A stretch of DNA of 64,000 bases from Shewanella sp. OPT22 (GCF_004168585.1 NZ_PGVH01000043.1:655048-719047), one strand, 5' to 3'. Numbered from the stretch's first letter, positions 27,048 to 36,682 are shown. Notes: generated from the sequence alone by a model not told the origin. Translations and numbers: made by a program.

Positions 27048-28262
27048 TTAATGGTGCGCCCACTGAACTGTATTTAAATCGATACCGTCTTTGTACATTT
27101 CCCAAAGCGGTGACATATCACGTAATTTACCAATCGATTTGTTAATAATATCAATTGAATAATCAATGTCTTCTTCTGTCGTGAAACGGCCAATCGAAAA
27201 ACGAATTGAGCTGTGTGCCATTTCATCATTCAAACCTAATGCACGTAATACATAGCTAGGCTCAAGACTCGCTGAAGTACACGCTGATCCTGAAGAAACC
27301 GCTAGATCCTTAAGCGCCATCATGAGTGACTCACCTTCAACGAAGTTGAAGCTCACATTCAATGAACCACAATAACGTTGCTCTGCATCACCATTGATAA
27401 AGGTTTCTTCGATATCTTTGATTCCCGCCCATAACTTGTCACGTAAATGACGGATACGGTCGTTATCTTTATTCATATCAGCATTAGCAATTGCAGCTGC
27501 TTCACCTAAACCAACAATTTGGTGAGTTGCCAGTGTTCCGCTTCGGAATCCACGCTCGTGACCACCGCCATGCATGGCTGCTTCTAATCGAATTCTTGGC
27601 TTACGACGTACATACAATGCGCCGATACCTTTAGGGCCATACATTTTGTGACCAGAAATCGAAATCAAATCAACTTTCATATCTTGAACGTCAATTGGCA
27701 ATTTACCTGCACTTTGTGCAGCGTCGATGTGGAAAATCACTTTCTTAGAACGACAAAGTTCACCAATCGCTTTTACATCATGAACAACACCAATTTCGTT
27801 GTTTACATGCATTAAGCTCAGTAAAACAGTATCTTCTCGAATTGCATCTTCGATACGATTCATTGGAATAATACCGTTAGCATCTGGCTCAAGATATGTC
27901 ACTTCAAAACCTTCACGCTCTAACTGACGGCAAGTATCTAGTACAGCCTTATGTTCAGTTTTGCTGGTAATGATGTGCTTGCCTTTCTTCTGATAAAAAT
28001 GCGCAACACCTTTAATGGCTAAATTATCTGATTCAGTAGCACCTGAAGTAAAAATCACTTCACGTGGATCAGCATTAATTAACTCAGCGACTTGATTACG
28101 TGCAATATCAACCGCTTCTTCGGCCTGCCAGCCATAGCGATGAGATCGTGACGCAGGGTTACCAAAGATGCCGTCCATAGTCATGTATTGCATCATCTTT
28201 TCAGCTACACGCGGATCAACCGGTGTTGTTGCTGCATAATCTAGATAGATTGGAAGCTTCAT
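27048..28262 (-). CDS. iscS: Cysteine desulfurase IscS
   Basis: A PLP enzyme that takes sulfur from cysteine and passes it to IscU and tRNA-thiolation partners. At 404 aa it is full length. The PLP lysine is in [16 protein letters not shown] and the persulfide cysteine in [15 protein letters not shown]. The C-terminal WAHH end is typical. It follows iscR after 76 bases. Confidence 0.96.
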   Translation of the reverse strand: MKLPIYLDYAATTPVDPRVAEKMMQYMTMDGIFGNPASRSHRYGWQAEEAVDIARNQVAELINADPREVIFTSGATESDNLAIKGVAHFYQKKGKHIITSKTEHKAVLDTCRQLEREGFEVTYLEPDANGIIPMNRIEDAIREDTVLLSLMHVNNEIGVVHDVKAIGELCRSKKVIFHIDAAQSAGKLPIDVQDMKVDLISISGHKMYGPKGIGALYVRRKPRIRLEAAMHGGGHERGFRSGTLATHQIVGLGEAAAIANADMNKDNDRIRHLRDKLWAGIKDIEETFINGDAEQRYCGSLNVSFNFVEGESLMMALKDLAVSSGSACTSASLEPSYVLRALGLNDEMAHSSIRFSIGRFTTEEDIDYSIDIINKSIGKLRDMSPLWEMYKDGIDLNTVQWAHH

Positions 28263-28338
28263 TTCACACTCCGTACACCGTTATCACCTTAATTGTGATA
28301 ACCAAAGTACAAATTTTAGTTTTAATATCGGCAAGAAC

Positions 28339-28800
28339 CTACAATGAAATTCTATGTTCTTGCTGTAATTTATCTTGCTTAACCGAAATAAACTGAACAT
28401 CACGCTTGAGCATTAAGCCTTCCAGAGAGATACCGTTCAGAAAATCAGAAATTTGTTTGCTTAAATCATCCCACAACGAATGCGTCAAACAACGAGAACC
28501 ACCTTGGCAATTGCCTTGACCGTGACAGCGAGTCGCTTCGACTGATTCATCAACTGCATGAACGACCATACCTACTGAAATTTCACCAGCATTAAGTCCT
28601 AAGCGGTAACCGCCTCCAGGCCCACGAACACTGGCAACAAGGCCTTTTTTACGTAGTTTTGCAAAAAGCTGCTCAAGATAGGACAGTGAAATCCCCTGTC
28701 TCTCAGATATATCTGCTAGAGGTACCGGACCAGTTGCAGAATGTATTGCTACATCAAGCATTGCTGTGACCGCATAACGTCCTTTTGAGGTAAGTTTCAT
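28339..28800 (-). CDS. iscR: Fe-S sensing repressor IscR
   Basis: An Rrf2-family regulator of 153 aa. The N-terminal winged helix starts [16 protein letters not shown], and the cluster ligands are the three cysteines of [13 protein letters not shown] followed by the His in LTH. Holo-IscR represses its own operon. Two abutting type-1 IscR sites upstream support autoregulation here. Confidence 0.96.
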   Translation of the reverse strand: MKLTSKGRYAVTAMLDVAIHSATGPVPLADISERQGISLSYLEQLFAKLRKKGLVASVRGPGGGYRLGLNAGEISVGMVVHAVDESVEATRCHGQGNCQGGSRCLTHSLWDDLSKQISDFLNGISLEGLMLKRDVQFISVKQDKLQQEHRISL

Positions 28801-28841
28801 GACCGAACTCGTTCCTACTTAAGTATAACTTAAATTGAAAC

Positions 28842-28891
28842 ATACCCGAGTAAAACAGTCAAGTATTTATCTGACTAGTTTAGTCAAGTAT
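28842..28891 (-). promoter_or_regulatory. Two abutting type-1 IscR boxes before iscR
   Basis: On the minus strand, 28891-28867 and 28866-28842 each match the type-1 pattern ATASYTGACTN4TAGTCRRSTAT. The distal copy is close to perfect; the proximal copy has a degenerate right half (TACTCGGGTAT). They abut without a gap at 25-bp spacing. The rest of the gap to 29303 shows no convincing gene; the frame at 28835-29110 overlaps these sites and is rejected. Confidence 0.8.
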
Positions 28892-29267
28892 TATCCATTT
28901 GAGTGGGGATTAACCATTCATATTTATCTAATAACATCATTAAGCCATAACTCTCTCAATGTATTACTACGAATGGTATTAACTATTGGACGCGTATTTA
29001 ACCCTTTTGTGTTCAAAAATTCAATGAAAAACGTTATTTATTTCTCATTTTTTACTATTTTATTTCAAATAGAATTTAACCCGAATGATTTGCGTCTATT
29101 CGGGTTATAAATTGAGCTTTAGTTGTTGATTGGTATTGGAGTTTGAATACTAGACTGCTTATTTTTGGACATAAGCTGGATAGAACTTCTCTTATAGATG
29201 TTGACTATTTTGAGTAAATTGTTAAGTTATACGAATCAATGGCATGATGTTGGTCAACTGCAATTAT

Positions 29268-29302
29268 TGTAGTCATGGGGTTCAATTCCCCAAAAGCCAC
29301 CA
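29268..29302 (+). other. tRNA 3'-end-like sequence
   Basis: The segment contains a perfect T-arm (GGGG, TTCAATT, CCCC), seven bases, a discriminator A and CCA. No matching 5' acceptor strand (GGCTTTT expected) or cloverleaf lies upstream, so this is not a complete tRNA. Such 3' tails are left by elements that integrate in tRNA genes. It ends one base before the stop of the pentapeptide gene. This is suggestive only. Confidence 0.25.
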
Positions 29303-29303
29303 A

Positions 29304-30146
29304 TTACAAGCCTTTAGCATCGATATTTCGAGATTTTAATCCTTTTCTTATTTCATCATCTATTACAAGATAATCTATATTTTTAGCCTTTAATAAGCTT
29401 TCAACATTAAGGTGTTTTACCCCCTTAAGGTTTACATTTCTCAAATTTGCGTTTTCGAAGTTAATCTCACGTAAATTGCATCCTTTAAAAATTGCATTTT
29501 GTAAATCAGCATTTATAAATACCGCACGTTCTAAGTTTGAATCAGTAAAATCTACACCACGAACTTGTGAATCAATAAATACTGTTTTTTTCATCTCGCA
29601 CTTTAAAAATTTAGTCGTTCTGATCAATGACTCACTAAAATCAGACTTAATAAGTTGTGTGTTGATGAAATTAGAAGAGGTTATTTCAGTTTTTTTCGCT
29701 TTTAACTGGTTCAACGATGAAAATTTGGATGTTAGCTCTATAACTCTAGCACCCGAAATTACAAGCTGATTAATGCTAAATTGAAACACGTCAAGGTTGT
29801 TGAGTCTATGTATCATTCCAACTTTTCGAAGGTTAACTTCTGGAAGATCTAGATATGACACATCACTCAGGTTATTTAGTGTTGTTACTTTTTCGTCAGA
29901 CTGTGCTCGCTTAGTATCCAACCATACAACTATTACACCGATAATTAATATATCAAAGAGTAAACCATGTGCTTCAACTAAAACATTTTCCCAAAAGCCT
30001 CTGTTGTACAAGCCTACTGTTGTATTTGGGAAAACAATATTACTAACACTGTCCCAAAAAGCTGTTATTCCCACCACAAAAAGTAAAACTAAAGTAAACA
30101 AAGTAATTAATGCTCTTTGTGGAGTTTTGTTGATCTTACTTAGCAT
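29304..30146 (-). CDS. Membrane-anchored pentapeptide-repeat protein
   Basis: A 280-aa protein. Two hydrophobic helices (about residues 15-33 and 57-77) are followed by a linker and a right-handed beta-helix region of pentapeptide repeats with A(D/N)LXX-type quintets from about residue 150 to 250 (for example VDFTDSNLERAVFINADLQNAIF). The repeats would face the cytoplasm if the helices form a hairpin. The gene lies in the iscR-cysE interval, which I expect to be short in relatives, so it is likely acquired. The function of such anchored repeat proteins is unclear. Confidence 0.75.
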   Translation of the reverse strand: MLSKINKTPQRALITLFTLVLLFVVGITAFWDSVSNIVFPNTTVGLYNRGFWENVLVEAHGLLFDILIIGVIVVWLDTKRAQSDEKVTTLNNLSDVSYLDLPEVNLRKVGMIHRLNNLDVFQFSINQLVISGARVIELTSKFSSLNQLKAKKTEITSSNFINTQLIKSDFSESLIRTTKFLKCEMKKTVFIDSQVRGVDFTDSNLERAVFINADLQNAIFKGCNLREINFENANLRNVNLKGVKHLNVESLLKAKNIDYLVIDDEIRKGLKSRNIDAKGL

Positions 30147-30383
30147 TTTGAACCTTTTATAAACAACATGTGTAGATTAATCAGATAATGTTATCTTTTA
30201 TACGTATTTAAATTAATAATCAATGTGTTGAGAAACCTAATTTACAAACAGAACATTACTCTAAAGGACCTTTAAATAGTTATTTTTACATTTGTTCAAT
30301 CAGCACTGACATAAAGTTAGTCATCCAGCTTTGGGGCATTTAATGGAAAGCGCTTCGCGCTTTAAAAGTCGTGAAGTTGCACT

Positions 30384-30542
30384 CCACACCGCCCAAAGAG
30401 AAATTCTCCAGCAAATTCCCCTTTGGAAACCCCAGTGCCGCCCCAACGAAGCTAAGCGTTTCAGATATTATTAAATAAATGCCTAACGGCTCTGATGGTA
30501 CATCCATGTACCCCAGAGCCTAGCCTGACGTCCTGTCAGGCT
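30384..30542 (+). repeat. Hairpin-rich repeat, copy 1
   Basis: This segment aligns with the reverse complement of 30873-31033 along its whole length: shared blocks include CCACACC, CAGCAAAT, GTGCCGCCCC and GATGGTACATCCATGTACC. It ends in two hairpins, 30488-30520 (stem GGCTCTG/CAGAGCC around GGTACATCCATGTACC) and 30522-30542 (AGCCTGAC/GTCAGGCT). The outer stem bases differ from copy 2 but pairing is kept. No coding frame is convincing in 30147-31151. Confidence 0.7.
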
Positions 30543-30625
30543 CACGTCATTTCATATTCAATAATATCTTCAACAGCTTCGACGGGAACATTTAGCCCTT
30601 GAGCTGCATTTGAATTATTCTAAGT

Positions 30626-30780
30626 CGTCATTTCAGCATGTTTCTGGATGGAAACGTAGTAACGACAGTTTTGTGTGTCGGTAATCTAGTGCCTTTTTAT
30701 GAAAACATAAATCACATAACAAAACTTAGAATAAGTTTATAAAGGCGCTGGATACCCGACTAAAGCATTCGGGCATGACG
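30626..30780. mobile_element. MITE-like palindromic element between the repeats
   Basis: About 155 bp with imperfect terminal inverted repeats (starts CGTCATTTCAGCATG, ends CATTCGGGCATGACG) and internal pairing (GTGCCTTTTTAT with TTATAAAGGCGC; ATTCTAAGT at 30617 with ACTTAGAAT). It has no transposase. Similar small elements ending GGGCATGACG are, from memory, common in Shewanella and Vibrio intergenic DNA. Confidence 0.5.
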
Positions 30781-30872
30781 TGTACTCCATATATCAATAT
30801 TACCGTTAGCCTCGCAGGCTACAACGGTTCCCCATGGCAAAGTTGTTATGAGTTGTCAGTGAAAATATCGTA

Positions 30873-31033
30873 AGCGCAGCAGGGAAGCTGCGCTAGTTTC
30901 CGAGGTACATGGATGTACCATCGGAAGCGTTAGTATATTTTTGCTGTAAGACGAATAACGCTCAACTTTGCGGGGCGGCACGGAGAGATCCAAGAGAGGA
31001 TTTGCTGTAGAACCCTTTCTTGGTCGGGTGTGG
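30873..31033 (-). repeat. Hairpin-rich repeat, copy 2 (inverted)
   Basis: The inverted partner of copy 1. Its hairpins are 30873-30894 (AGCGCAGC/GCTGCGCT) and 30898-30926 (TTCCGA/TCGGAA around the same GGTACATGGATGTACC core). The second hairpin keeps the core exactly while both outer arms have changed together. It ends about 120 bases from the cysE stop; a minus-strand frame at 30930-31148 inside it is taken as chance. Confidence 0.7.
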
Positions 31034-31151
31034 GCAGAAAGCCCACGACCTTATAAACTTCGCAGAAGTTTTGCTCTAATGAAAACAATTGATGCGATAC
31101 ATCAACAAAGTCACTAGACACCCACTTTCGTGAGTGCGACAAGCTCAAAAA

Positions 31152-31973
31152 TCAAATAATAGGGTCAAACTCTTCCATACCCTTTTGACGCTTTTCAGCT
31201 GCAGCAAGTTCATCTTCACTAAACTCTTCTATCTCAAGTTCAGGCAGCTTTTCAGTGCAAACTTCGCCGCCCATCTGTTGAACTTCACAACAAACTTCTT
31301 GCAGTTTGGAATCCATCAAGTGCATATGATCCATCATTTGACCAATCGCATTGGCAACAGGGTCAGGGTTGTCTGGTGAGACAGCATAAGCATCAAAGCC
31401 ATACTTCTTTGCCATTTCAGTGCGACGCTGTGTTTTTTCTTCAGATTCTTCTGTTGGTTGAGCAACAATACGCCCAGGAATACCTAAAACCGTTCTCTCT
31501 TCTGGCACTTCTTTTACAACAACCGAATTAGAACCAACTCTAGCACCGTCTCTAATAACAATCGGACCCAGCACTTTAGCACCAGCACCAACGACGACAT
31601 TATTACCTAAAGTTGGGTGACGTTTACCTGACTGCCATGTCGTACCACCAAGCGTTACGCCATGATACAAGGTACAATCATCACCTATTTCAGCGGTTTC
31701 ACCAATCACAATCCCCATGCCATGATCAATAAAGAAACGACGACCAATTGTGGCACCTGGGTGAATTTCAACCCCAGTCAACCAACGAGAGAACGTCGAT
31801 ACACATCGAGCAAACAAGAACCATCTGCGCTTCCAAAGCTTGAAGCTGATTCGATGCAACCAAATTGCATGCATTCCCGGGTAGTTCAACAAGATCTCCA
31901 TAGCACTACGTGCTGCGGGATCTCGATGATAAATAGACTCAATGTCTTCTTTAATTCTCGAAATTACACCCAT
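31152..31973 (-). CDS. cysE: Serine O-acetyltransferase
   Basis: Acetylates L-serine with acetyl-CoA, the first step of cysteine synthesis, and so feeds the sulfur source used by IscS. At 273 aa it has a helical N-terminus and a left-handed beta-helix with hexapeptide turns ([29 protein letters not shown]). The C-terminal tail of about 85 residues is rich in Glu and carries several Cys; it is longer than the E. coli interaction tail. Its place beside trmJ and iscR is conserved in Shewanella. Confidence 0.93.
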   Translation of the reverse strand: MGVISRIKEDIESIYHRDPAARSAMEILLNYPGMHAIWLHRISFKLWKRRWFLFARCVSTFSRWLTGVEIHPGATIGRRFFIDHGMGIVIGETAEIGDDCTLYHGVTLGGTTWQSGKRHPTLGNNVVVGAGAKVLGPIVIRDGARVGSNSVVVKEVPEERTVLGIPGRIVAQPTEESEEKTQRRTEMAKKYGFDAYAVSPDNPDPVANAIGQMMDHMHLMDSKLQEVCCEVQQMGGEVCTEKLPELEIEEFSEDELAAAEKRQKGMEEFDPII

Positions 31974-31991
31974 TGCTTCAACCTTTAATCT

Positions 31992-32711
31992 TTAATCTTT
32001 CTTAGCAATTTTCTCGATAGAGCTTAAAATACCGCGCAAAATATTCATCTCTTGCGCTTCTATACGTGCTCGACTGAACAAACGCCTCAACTTAGTCATG
32101 ATTTGTCCAGGATGATTCTTGATAATAAACCCAGTAGATAGCAACGTTCTTTCCAAATGCTCAAAAAATTGCTCTTGCTCTTTTTGCATTGGGTACTCTT
32201 CTGGTACTTCAACTTTACGGTTCTTATTCAAGTAAGCCATTCTTGTTTCATAACACACGATTTGAACAGCTTGAGCTAAATTCAGAGAACTGTACTCTTC
32301 ATTGGCTGGTATCACTACATGGTAGTTACATTTTTGTAATTCTTCATTGGATAAGCCATGATTTTCACGACCAAATACAATGGCAACAGGCCCAGACTCT
32401 CCTTCTGAAACCAATTGTTCACCGGCTTCTTTGGGTTCTAAGATCGGCCAATCTAACGTTCGACTGCGCGCACTCGTCGCAACCACTAATGAACAATCGG
32501 CAATAGCTTCATCAAAAGAATCTACTTTCGTAAGGTTTTGAAGAATGTCGGCAGCACCAGCAGCTAAGGCGATAGATTGACCATCAACTTCTGTTCTTGG
32601 TTCTGCTAAGTATAAGTTTGTAAGGCCCATGGTTTTCATCGCTCGTGCGACTGAACCTATGTTTCCAGGATGGGAAGTGCCAACTAAAACAACTCGGATA
32701 TTGTTGAGCAT
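31992..32711 (-). CDS. trmJ: tRNA (cytidine/uridine-2'-O-)-methyltransferase TrmJ
   Basis: Methylates the 2'-hydroxyl of position 32 in tRNAs with S-adenosylmethionine. This SPOUT-family protein has 239 aa: N-terminal [22 protein letters not shown], the knot motifs [14 protein letters not shown] and [15 protein letters not shown], and a C-terminal helical extension. It precedes cysE by 18 bases and is divergent from suhB. Confidence 0.93.
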   Translation of the reverse strand: MLNNIRVVLVGTSHPGNIGSVARAMKTMGLTNLYLAEPRTEVDGQSIALAAGAADILQNLTKVDSFDEAIADCSLVVATSARSRTLDWPILEPKEAGEQLVSEGESGPVAIVFGRENHGLSNEELQKCNYHVVIPANEEYSSLNLAQAVQIVCYETRMAYLNKNRKVEVPEEYPMQKEQEQFFEHLERTLLSTGFIIKNHPGQIMTKLRRLFSRARIEAQEMNILRGILSSIEKIAKKD

Positions 32712-32787
32712 GGAAGTTAACTATTTGAGTCAATAAAAACCAGAAGCGGAATACTAGCATCAATTTCACGCTTTTGGCTATTTCGGA

Positions 32788-32815
32788 TTGCAGATACTTT
32801 TTAAAAGCGTATAAT
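32788..32815 (+). promoter_or_regulatory. Sigma-70 type promoter for suhB
   Basis: A perfect -10 TATAAT (32810-32815) with a weak -35 TTGCAG (32788-32793) at 16-bp spacing. A start near 32822 would give a short leader of about 38 bases before suhB. Confidence 0.55.
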
Positions 32816-32859
32816 CCGCACCGATAATTTTTCCGTTCTTTAACATCCAGGGGATTGCA

Positions 32860-33663
32860 ATGCATCCGATGATGACTATCGCTGTCCGCGCTGCTCGCGC
32901 TGCCGGCAAAACAATTATGCGTGCTTATCAAGAATTAGATCAAGTTGAAGTTTCGACTAAGGGTCTGAATGACTTCGTTACTAACGTGGATAAAGAAGCG
33001 GAAGCTGCTATCACATATCAAATTCGTAAATCTTACCCAGATCACACAATTGTGGGTGAAGAAGACGGTGAAAACCGTGGTGAGAATAAAGATTATATGT
33101 GGATTGTTGATCCTCTTGATGGAACGACTAACTTCGTTCGTGGTATTCCACATTTCGCTGTATCTATTGCGCTTCAGTACAAAGGAAAAACTGAAGTAGC
33201 TGTAATCTATGACCCTGTTCGTGAAGAGTTATTCTCTGCTACTCGTGGTCAAGGTGCTAAATTAAATGATTACCGTATTCGCGTTACAAACGTAAATGAT
33301 TTAAACGGCACTATTTTAGCTACAGCTTTCCCATTCAAAGCTCGCCAACACACTGAAACCTACATGAGTATTATCTCTGAAGTGTTCAACAAGTGTGGTG
33401 ACATTCGCCGTGGCGGTTCTGCAGCATTAGACCTAGCATATGTAGCAGCGGGTCGTATGGATGGATATTTTGAAATTGGCCTTAAGCCATGGGATATCGC
33501 AGCGGGTGATCTTATCTGTCGTGAAGCGGGTGGTACAGTTACTGACTTTACTGGTGGCCACAATTATTTAGTTTCAGGTAACATCGTTGCAGGAACACCA
33601 AAGGTTACTCTAAACCTTGTTAAAACTATGCGCCCTCTTCTTAATGAAGGTTTAAAACGTTAG
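32860..33663 (+). CDS. suhB: Inositol-1-monophosphatase SuhB
   Basis: An Mg-dependent phosphatase that also assists rRNA transcription antitermination in E. coli. At 267 aa, the metal-site motifs are GEEDG, WIVDPLDGTTNFVRG and WDIAAGDLI. The start MHPMMTIAVRAARAAG matches the family. It is divergent from trmJ, the usual arrangement. Confidence 0.95.
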   Translation: MHPMMTIAVRAARAAGKTIMRAYQELDQVEVSTKGLNDFVTNVDKEAEAAITYQIRKSYPDHTIVGEEDGENRGENKDYMWIVDPLDGTTNFVRGIPHFAVSIALQYKGKTEVAVIYDPVREELFSATRGQGAKLNDYRIRVTNVNDLNGTILATAFPFKARQHTETYMSIISEVFNKCGDIRRGGSAALDLAYVAAGRMDGYFEIGLKPWDIAAGDLICREAGGTVTDFTGGHNYLVSGNIVAGTPKVTLNLVKTMRPLLNEGLKR

Positions 33664-33692
33664 TTCACGTTTTATCTCGTTAAGCAGAAAAT

Positions 33693-33719
33693 AAAGCCTC
33701 AACTATTGTTGGGGCTTTT
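33693..33719. terminator. Bidirectional terminator after suhB
   Basis: AAAGCCTCAAC pairs with GTTGGGGCTTT around TATT, with T-rich flanks on both sides. It overlaps the 3' end of the convergent lipoprotein gene. Confidence 0.8.
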
Positions 33720-34128
33720 CTTTAACTATCTTTTTGATTGCTTTTGATTGCTCTTGAGTTAAAGGATAAATATTGGCAACTCTGCATTGCATTGGAATTG
33801 TATCTTTAACCGAGACGGTATCGCTGAGCTTGTCAAAGGTATTGTCCGAAAACTGGTGCAGTTTAACAATCTGTGCAAAATTAAGCCCAGTGCAACCACC
33901 TTGCATCTTTAATAGATAATCTTTTCGAAAGTTCGCAGATAAAATCATGTAATCATCACTTAAACTGCTCCAGCCATTAAAGTCAAAGCTGGTTATCCGA
34001 TTGATACTTTGTAAGTTATTTGTTTGAATAAAATCCGCATACGCTGCATTTCTATCTGCTGTCGACATCCTTGACGCACACCCAAATATAAATAAAGTTG
34101 CTAGCGCTACCAAAAATAACCTTTTCAT
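33703..34128 (-). CDS. Small lipoprotein, DUF6491-like
   Basis: A 141-aa exported protein with lipobox IFGCAS (Cys17). The mature part has two further Cys (in GGCTGLN and MQCRV) that could form a disulfide, and the pattern W..L.DDYMIL....YLLK..GGC..L resembles DUF6491 proteins. The function is unknown. It is convergent with suhB, sharing a terminator. Confidence 0.65.
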   Translation of the reverse strand: MKRLFLVALATLFIFGCASRMSTADRNAAYADFIQTNNLQSINRITSFDFNGWSSLSDDYMILSANFRKDYLLKMQGGCTGLNFAQIVKLHQFSDNTFDKLSDTVSVKDTIPMQCRVANIYPLTQEQSKAIKKIVKEKPQQ

Positions 34129-34329
34129 ATTTTTTCCTTTCTCTAATTAGATTATATGAACTAAATCTAGTGTAATACCTTTTCGACAATTTGCAGTAAA
34201 TGAGAATTCATAAAATCAATAAAGTTTAACTTTGAGTATATAGTTGAGTGCACAATCTATTCCTTGCCAATTGTGTTTTCTATGTTTAGAACATTCGCAT
34301 TCTTTTTATTGAGCAGAAAACACTTTAAA

Positions 34330-34345
34330 ATGCACACGTTTTCAA
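34330..34345 (+). promoter_or_regulatory. Candidate PurR box upstream of uraA
   Basis: ATGCACACGTTTTCAA matches 13 of the 15 defined positions of ACGCAAACGTTTTCNT. It lies 47 bases before the uraA start. PurR control of pyrimidine-uptake genes is known in E. coli; binding here is inferred. Confidence 0.5.
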
Positions 34346-34391
34346 AACATTCCCCTTCTTAATCACAATAATAATTAGGAATTGTTCAAAG

Positions 34392-35660
34392 ATGGAACAT
34401 CCACATACAACTTCTACTTTTCAAAATGCCTTAGCTGGGTCACAAATGCTTTTTGTTGCATTTGGCGCTATGGTATTAATGCCAATTTTGACTGGCCTTG
34501 AGCCAAGCGTTGCTATGTTTGGAGCCGGTATCGGTACCTTACTCTTTCAACTGGTCACGAAAAGAATGGTGCCTGTTTTCTTGGCTTCTTCTTTTGCTTT
34601 TATCGCACCAATATCATTCAGTATCCAAACCTGGGGTATGGCACCGACAATGGGTGGTTTAATTGCCGTTGGGTTCACTTATCTCATATTAGGTCAATTC
34701 GTTAGATGGCGTGGTACTGCGTTTTTAGAAAAAGTATTACCGCCCGTTGTTGTCGGCCCAGTAATCATGGTGATTGGTTTAAGTTTAGCCCCCGTTGCAG
34801 TGCAAATGGCTATGGGGAAATCAGGAGACGGCTCAATTGAACTATTCCCTTACCAAGATGCACTTATTGTTTCCATGCTAGCCCTAATTACGACACTTTT
34901 GGTTGCCACTTTAGCCAAAGGATTATTCCGTCTAATTCCAATTTTGTGCGGCATTATTGTTGGTTCTATTGCAGCTGGTGTATTGGGAATGTTGGACGGT
35001 TCTAAAGTTACCGAAGCGGCGTGGATTGCTATGCCAAATTTTGTTGCACCTGAGTTTAACTGGCAAGTCATCTTATTTATGTTACCCGTCGCCATTGCTC
35101 CAGCTATTGAACATATTGGTGATGTGCTTGCTATTGGTAATGTTGCAGGGAAAGATTATGTAAAGAAACCTGGTTTGCACAGAACATTAACTGGTGACGG
35201 TATCGCTACCAGTGTCGCCGCTTGTTTTGGTGCACCACCTAATACCACTTATTCAGAAGTTACTGGTGCAGTGATGCTGACTAAAAACTTCAACCCCGTC
35301 ACCATGACTTGGGCTGCGTGCTTTGCGATTCTACTGGCATTCTGTGGTAAGTTAGGAGCATTATTGCAATCAATTCCAACCCCAGTAATGGGCGGCATTT
35401 TGATTCTTCTATTTGGTTCAATTGCAGCGGTAGGCATGAGCAGCTTAGTCAAGAACAATGTTGATTTAAGCCATCAGCGAAATCTATGCATTGTTGCGAC
35501 TATCCTTGTTCTCGGTATTGGTGGCATGTCTGTGGGTTCCGCTCAGTTTAGTTTAACAGGCATCAGTTTATGTGGTGTGGTTGGTATTTTAATGAACTTA
35601 CTTCTACCTAAGGCTGATCGAGGAACTTTAGCATCAGAGCTTAAGAACACTCAGGAATAA
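34392..35660 (+). CDS. uraA: Uracil permease UraA (NCS2 family)
   Basis: A proton-coupled uracil importer of 422 aa with about 14 helices. Diagnostic segments are PVFLASSFAFIAPIS near the N-terminus, AIAPAIEHIGDVLAIG with the substrate Glu/His, and PPNTTYSEVTGAV. The latter favours a uracil over a xanthine carrier. No upp gene is adjacent. A PurR-like box lies upstream and a terminator downstream. Confidence 0.9.
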   Translation: MEHPHTTSTFQNALAGSQMLFVAFGAMVLMPILTGLEPSVAMFGAGIGTLLFQLVTKRMVPVFLASSFAFIAPISFSIQTWGMAPTMGGLIAVGFTYLILGQFVRWRGTAFLEKVLPPVVVGPVIMVIGLSLAPVAVQMAMGKSGDGSIELFPYQDALIVSMLALITTLLVATLAKGLFRLIPILCGIIVGSIAAGVLGMLDGSKVTEAAWIAMPNFVAPEFNWQVILFMLPVAIAPAIEHIGDVLAIGNVAGKDYVKKPGLHRTLTGDGIATSVAACFGAPPNTTYSEVTGAVMLTKNFNPVTMTWAACFAILLAFCGKLGALLQSIPTPVMGGILILLFGSIAAVGMSSLVKNNVDLSHQRNLCIVATILVLGIGGMSVGSAQFSLTGISLCGVVGILMNLLLPKADRGTLASELKNTQE

Positions 35661-35682
35661 TTGCTATTTGAACTAGGCAACC

Positions 35683-35708
35683 AAAGGCGCCACTATGTAG
35701 ACGCCTTT
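35683..35708 (+). terminator. Terminator after uraA
   Basis: AAAGGCG pairs with CGCCTTT around a 12-base loop, followed by T-rich sequence. It lies 22 bases after the uraA stop and 18 bases before the next start. Confidence 0.7.
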
Positions 35709-35726
35709 TTATTTTTGGAGTTTAAA

Positions 35727-36617
35727 ATGGATGCCTTAGGTAGAACTAACACAATGATCATGGCTGCTTTTTACGGCGATGCTTTCGCCCTTGGTCCACA
35801 CTGGATATATGACCCAGCGAAAATAAAAGATAAATTCGGTCACATAACAGAAGTAACTGCACCGTTACCTGATAGCTACCATAAAGGAAAATGCAAAGGC
35901 GATTTTACTCATTATGGCGATCTAATGCTTTTTATGCTCAAGCATTTACATAAAAATAACGGTTTTGAATTACAAACGTTTAAAACTGAATGGTGTGCTT
36001 TTATCACTCAATATCAGGGTTATATCGATGGTGCAAGTAAGAAAACCTTGGAAAATATTGCCGCTAATCACGAAGACCCTGTTGGCTCTCAAAGTAATGA
36101 CCTCGCTGGCGCCGCTTTTTTTGCATTACTCTTTTCATATTACGCAGAACAAGAGATGCGTTTATCGAAAGTCACCGAACTGACTACTGCTCTGCATAAC
36201 CACCCCGACGTAACTGATGCTGTAATATATTTTGCAAAAGTCGCTTTAAACATGCTATCTGGACGTTCGATAGCTGATGCATTATTAAATCAATATCATT
36301 CCCTGCCCGAGTCCACGATTAAAAGCCTTATTCATAAAGGCATTGATGCCAAAGAACAAGATTCACAGAAGGCGCTCAGCAGCTTTGGCGTTGATTGTTC
36401 GATAAATTCATCATTACCTGGCGTGATTCAAATTCTGTTGAAACACGAAAACGACTTTAATGAAGCCATGACTCAAAACGTAATGGCTGGAGGTGATTCA
36501 GCAGCAAGAGGAATTATCATTGCATCATTGTTAAGCCATCAAGTAGATTTAAATTCTACACAGTTTCATGACGTTAATGCTTATCAAACTATTTTGAATA
36601 ACTTACATCTAAGTTGA
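35727..36617 (+). CDS. ADP-ribosylglycohydrolase-family protein
   Basis: A 296-aa all-helical hydrolase of the DraG/ARH fold, which removes ADP-ribose from proteins or other targets using two metal ions. The N-terminal GDAFALGPHW and C-terminal GGDSAARG motifs are visible; GDxxG/T and GGDS(A/T) provide metal ligands. The start at 35727 has GGAG upstream; the frame is also open upstream through the terminator, which is not credible as coding. The substrate is unknown. Confidence 0.82.
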   Translation: MDALGRTNTMIMAAFYGDAFALGPHWIYDPAKIKDKFGHITEVTAPLPDSYHKGKCKGDFTHYGDLMLFMLKHLHKNNGFELQTFKTEWCAFITQYQGYIDGASKKTLENIAANHEDPVGSQSNDLAGAAFFALLFSYYAEQEMRLSKVTELTTALHNHPDVTDAVIYFAKVALNMLSGRSIADALLNQYHSLPESTIKSLIHKGIDAKEQDSQKALSSFGVDCSINSSLPGVIQILLKHENDFNEAMTQNVMAGGDSAARGIIIASLLSHQVDLNSTQFHDVNAYQTILNNLHLS

Positions 36618-36682
36618 CTATGTAACAATCCAGTTGATGTGTAGTCTGAAGTTGCCATATCAAATGACGTTGAGAACACACC

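Noticed and set aside
28835..29110. A 91-residue plus-strand frame upstream of iscR
   Set aside because: It overlaps the two IscR boxes and the iscR leader, has no ribosome site, and its composition looks like translated AT-rich non-coding DNA.
29230..29302. A complete tRNA gene
   Set aside because: Only the T-arm and CCA end are present; no acceptor, D-arm or anticodon arm can be folded upstream.
30930..31148. A minus-strand frame of 72 residues near cysE
   Set aside because: It lies inside the inverted repeat copy and its start and end match no homologous frame in the other copy.
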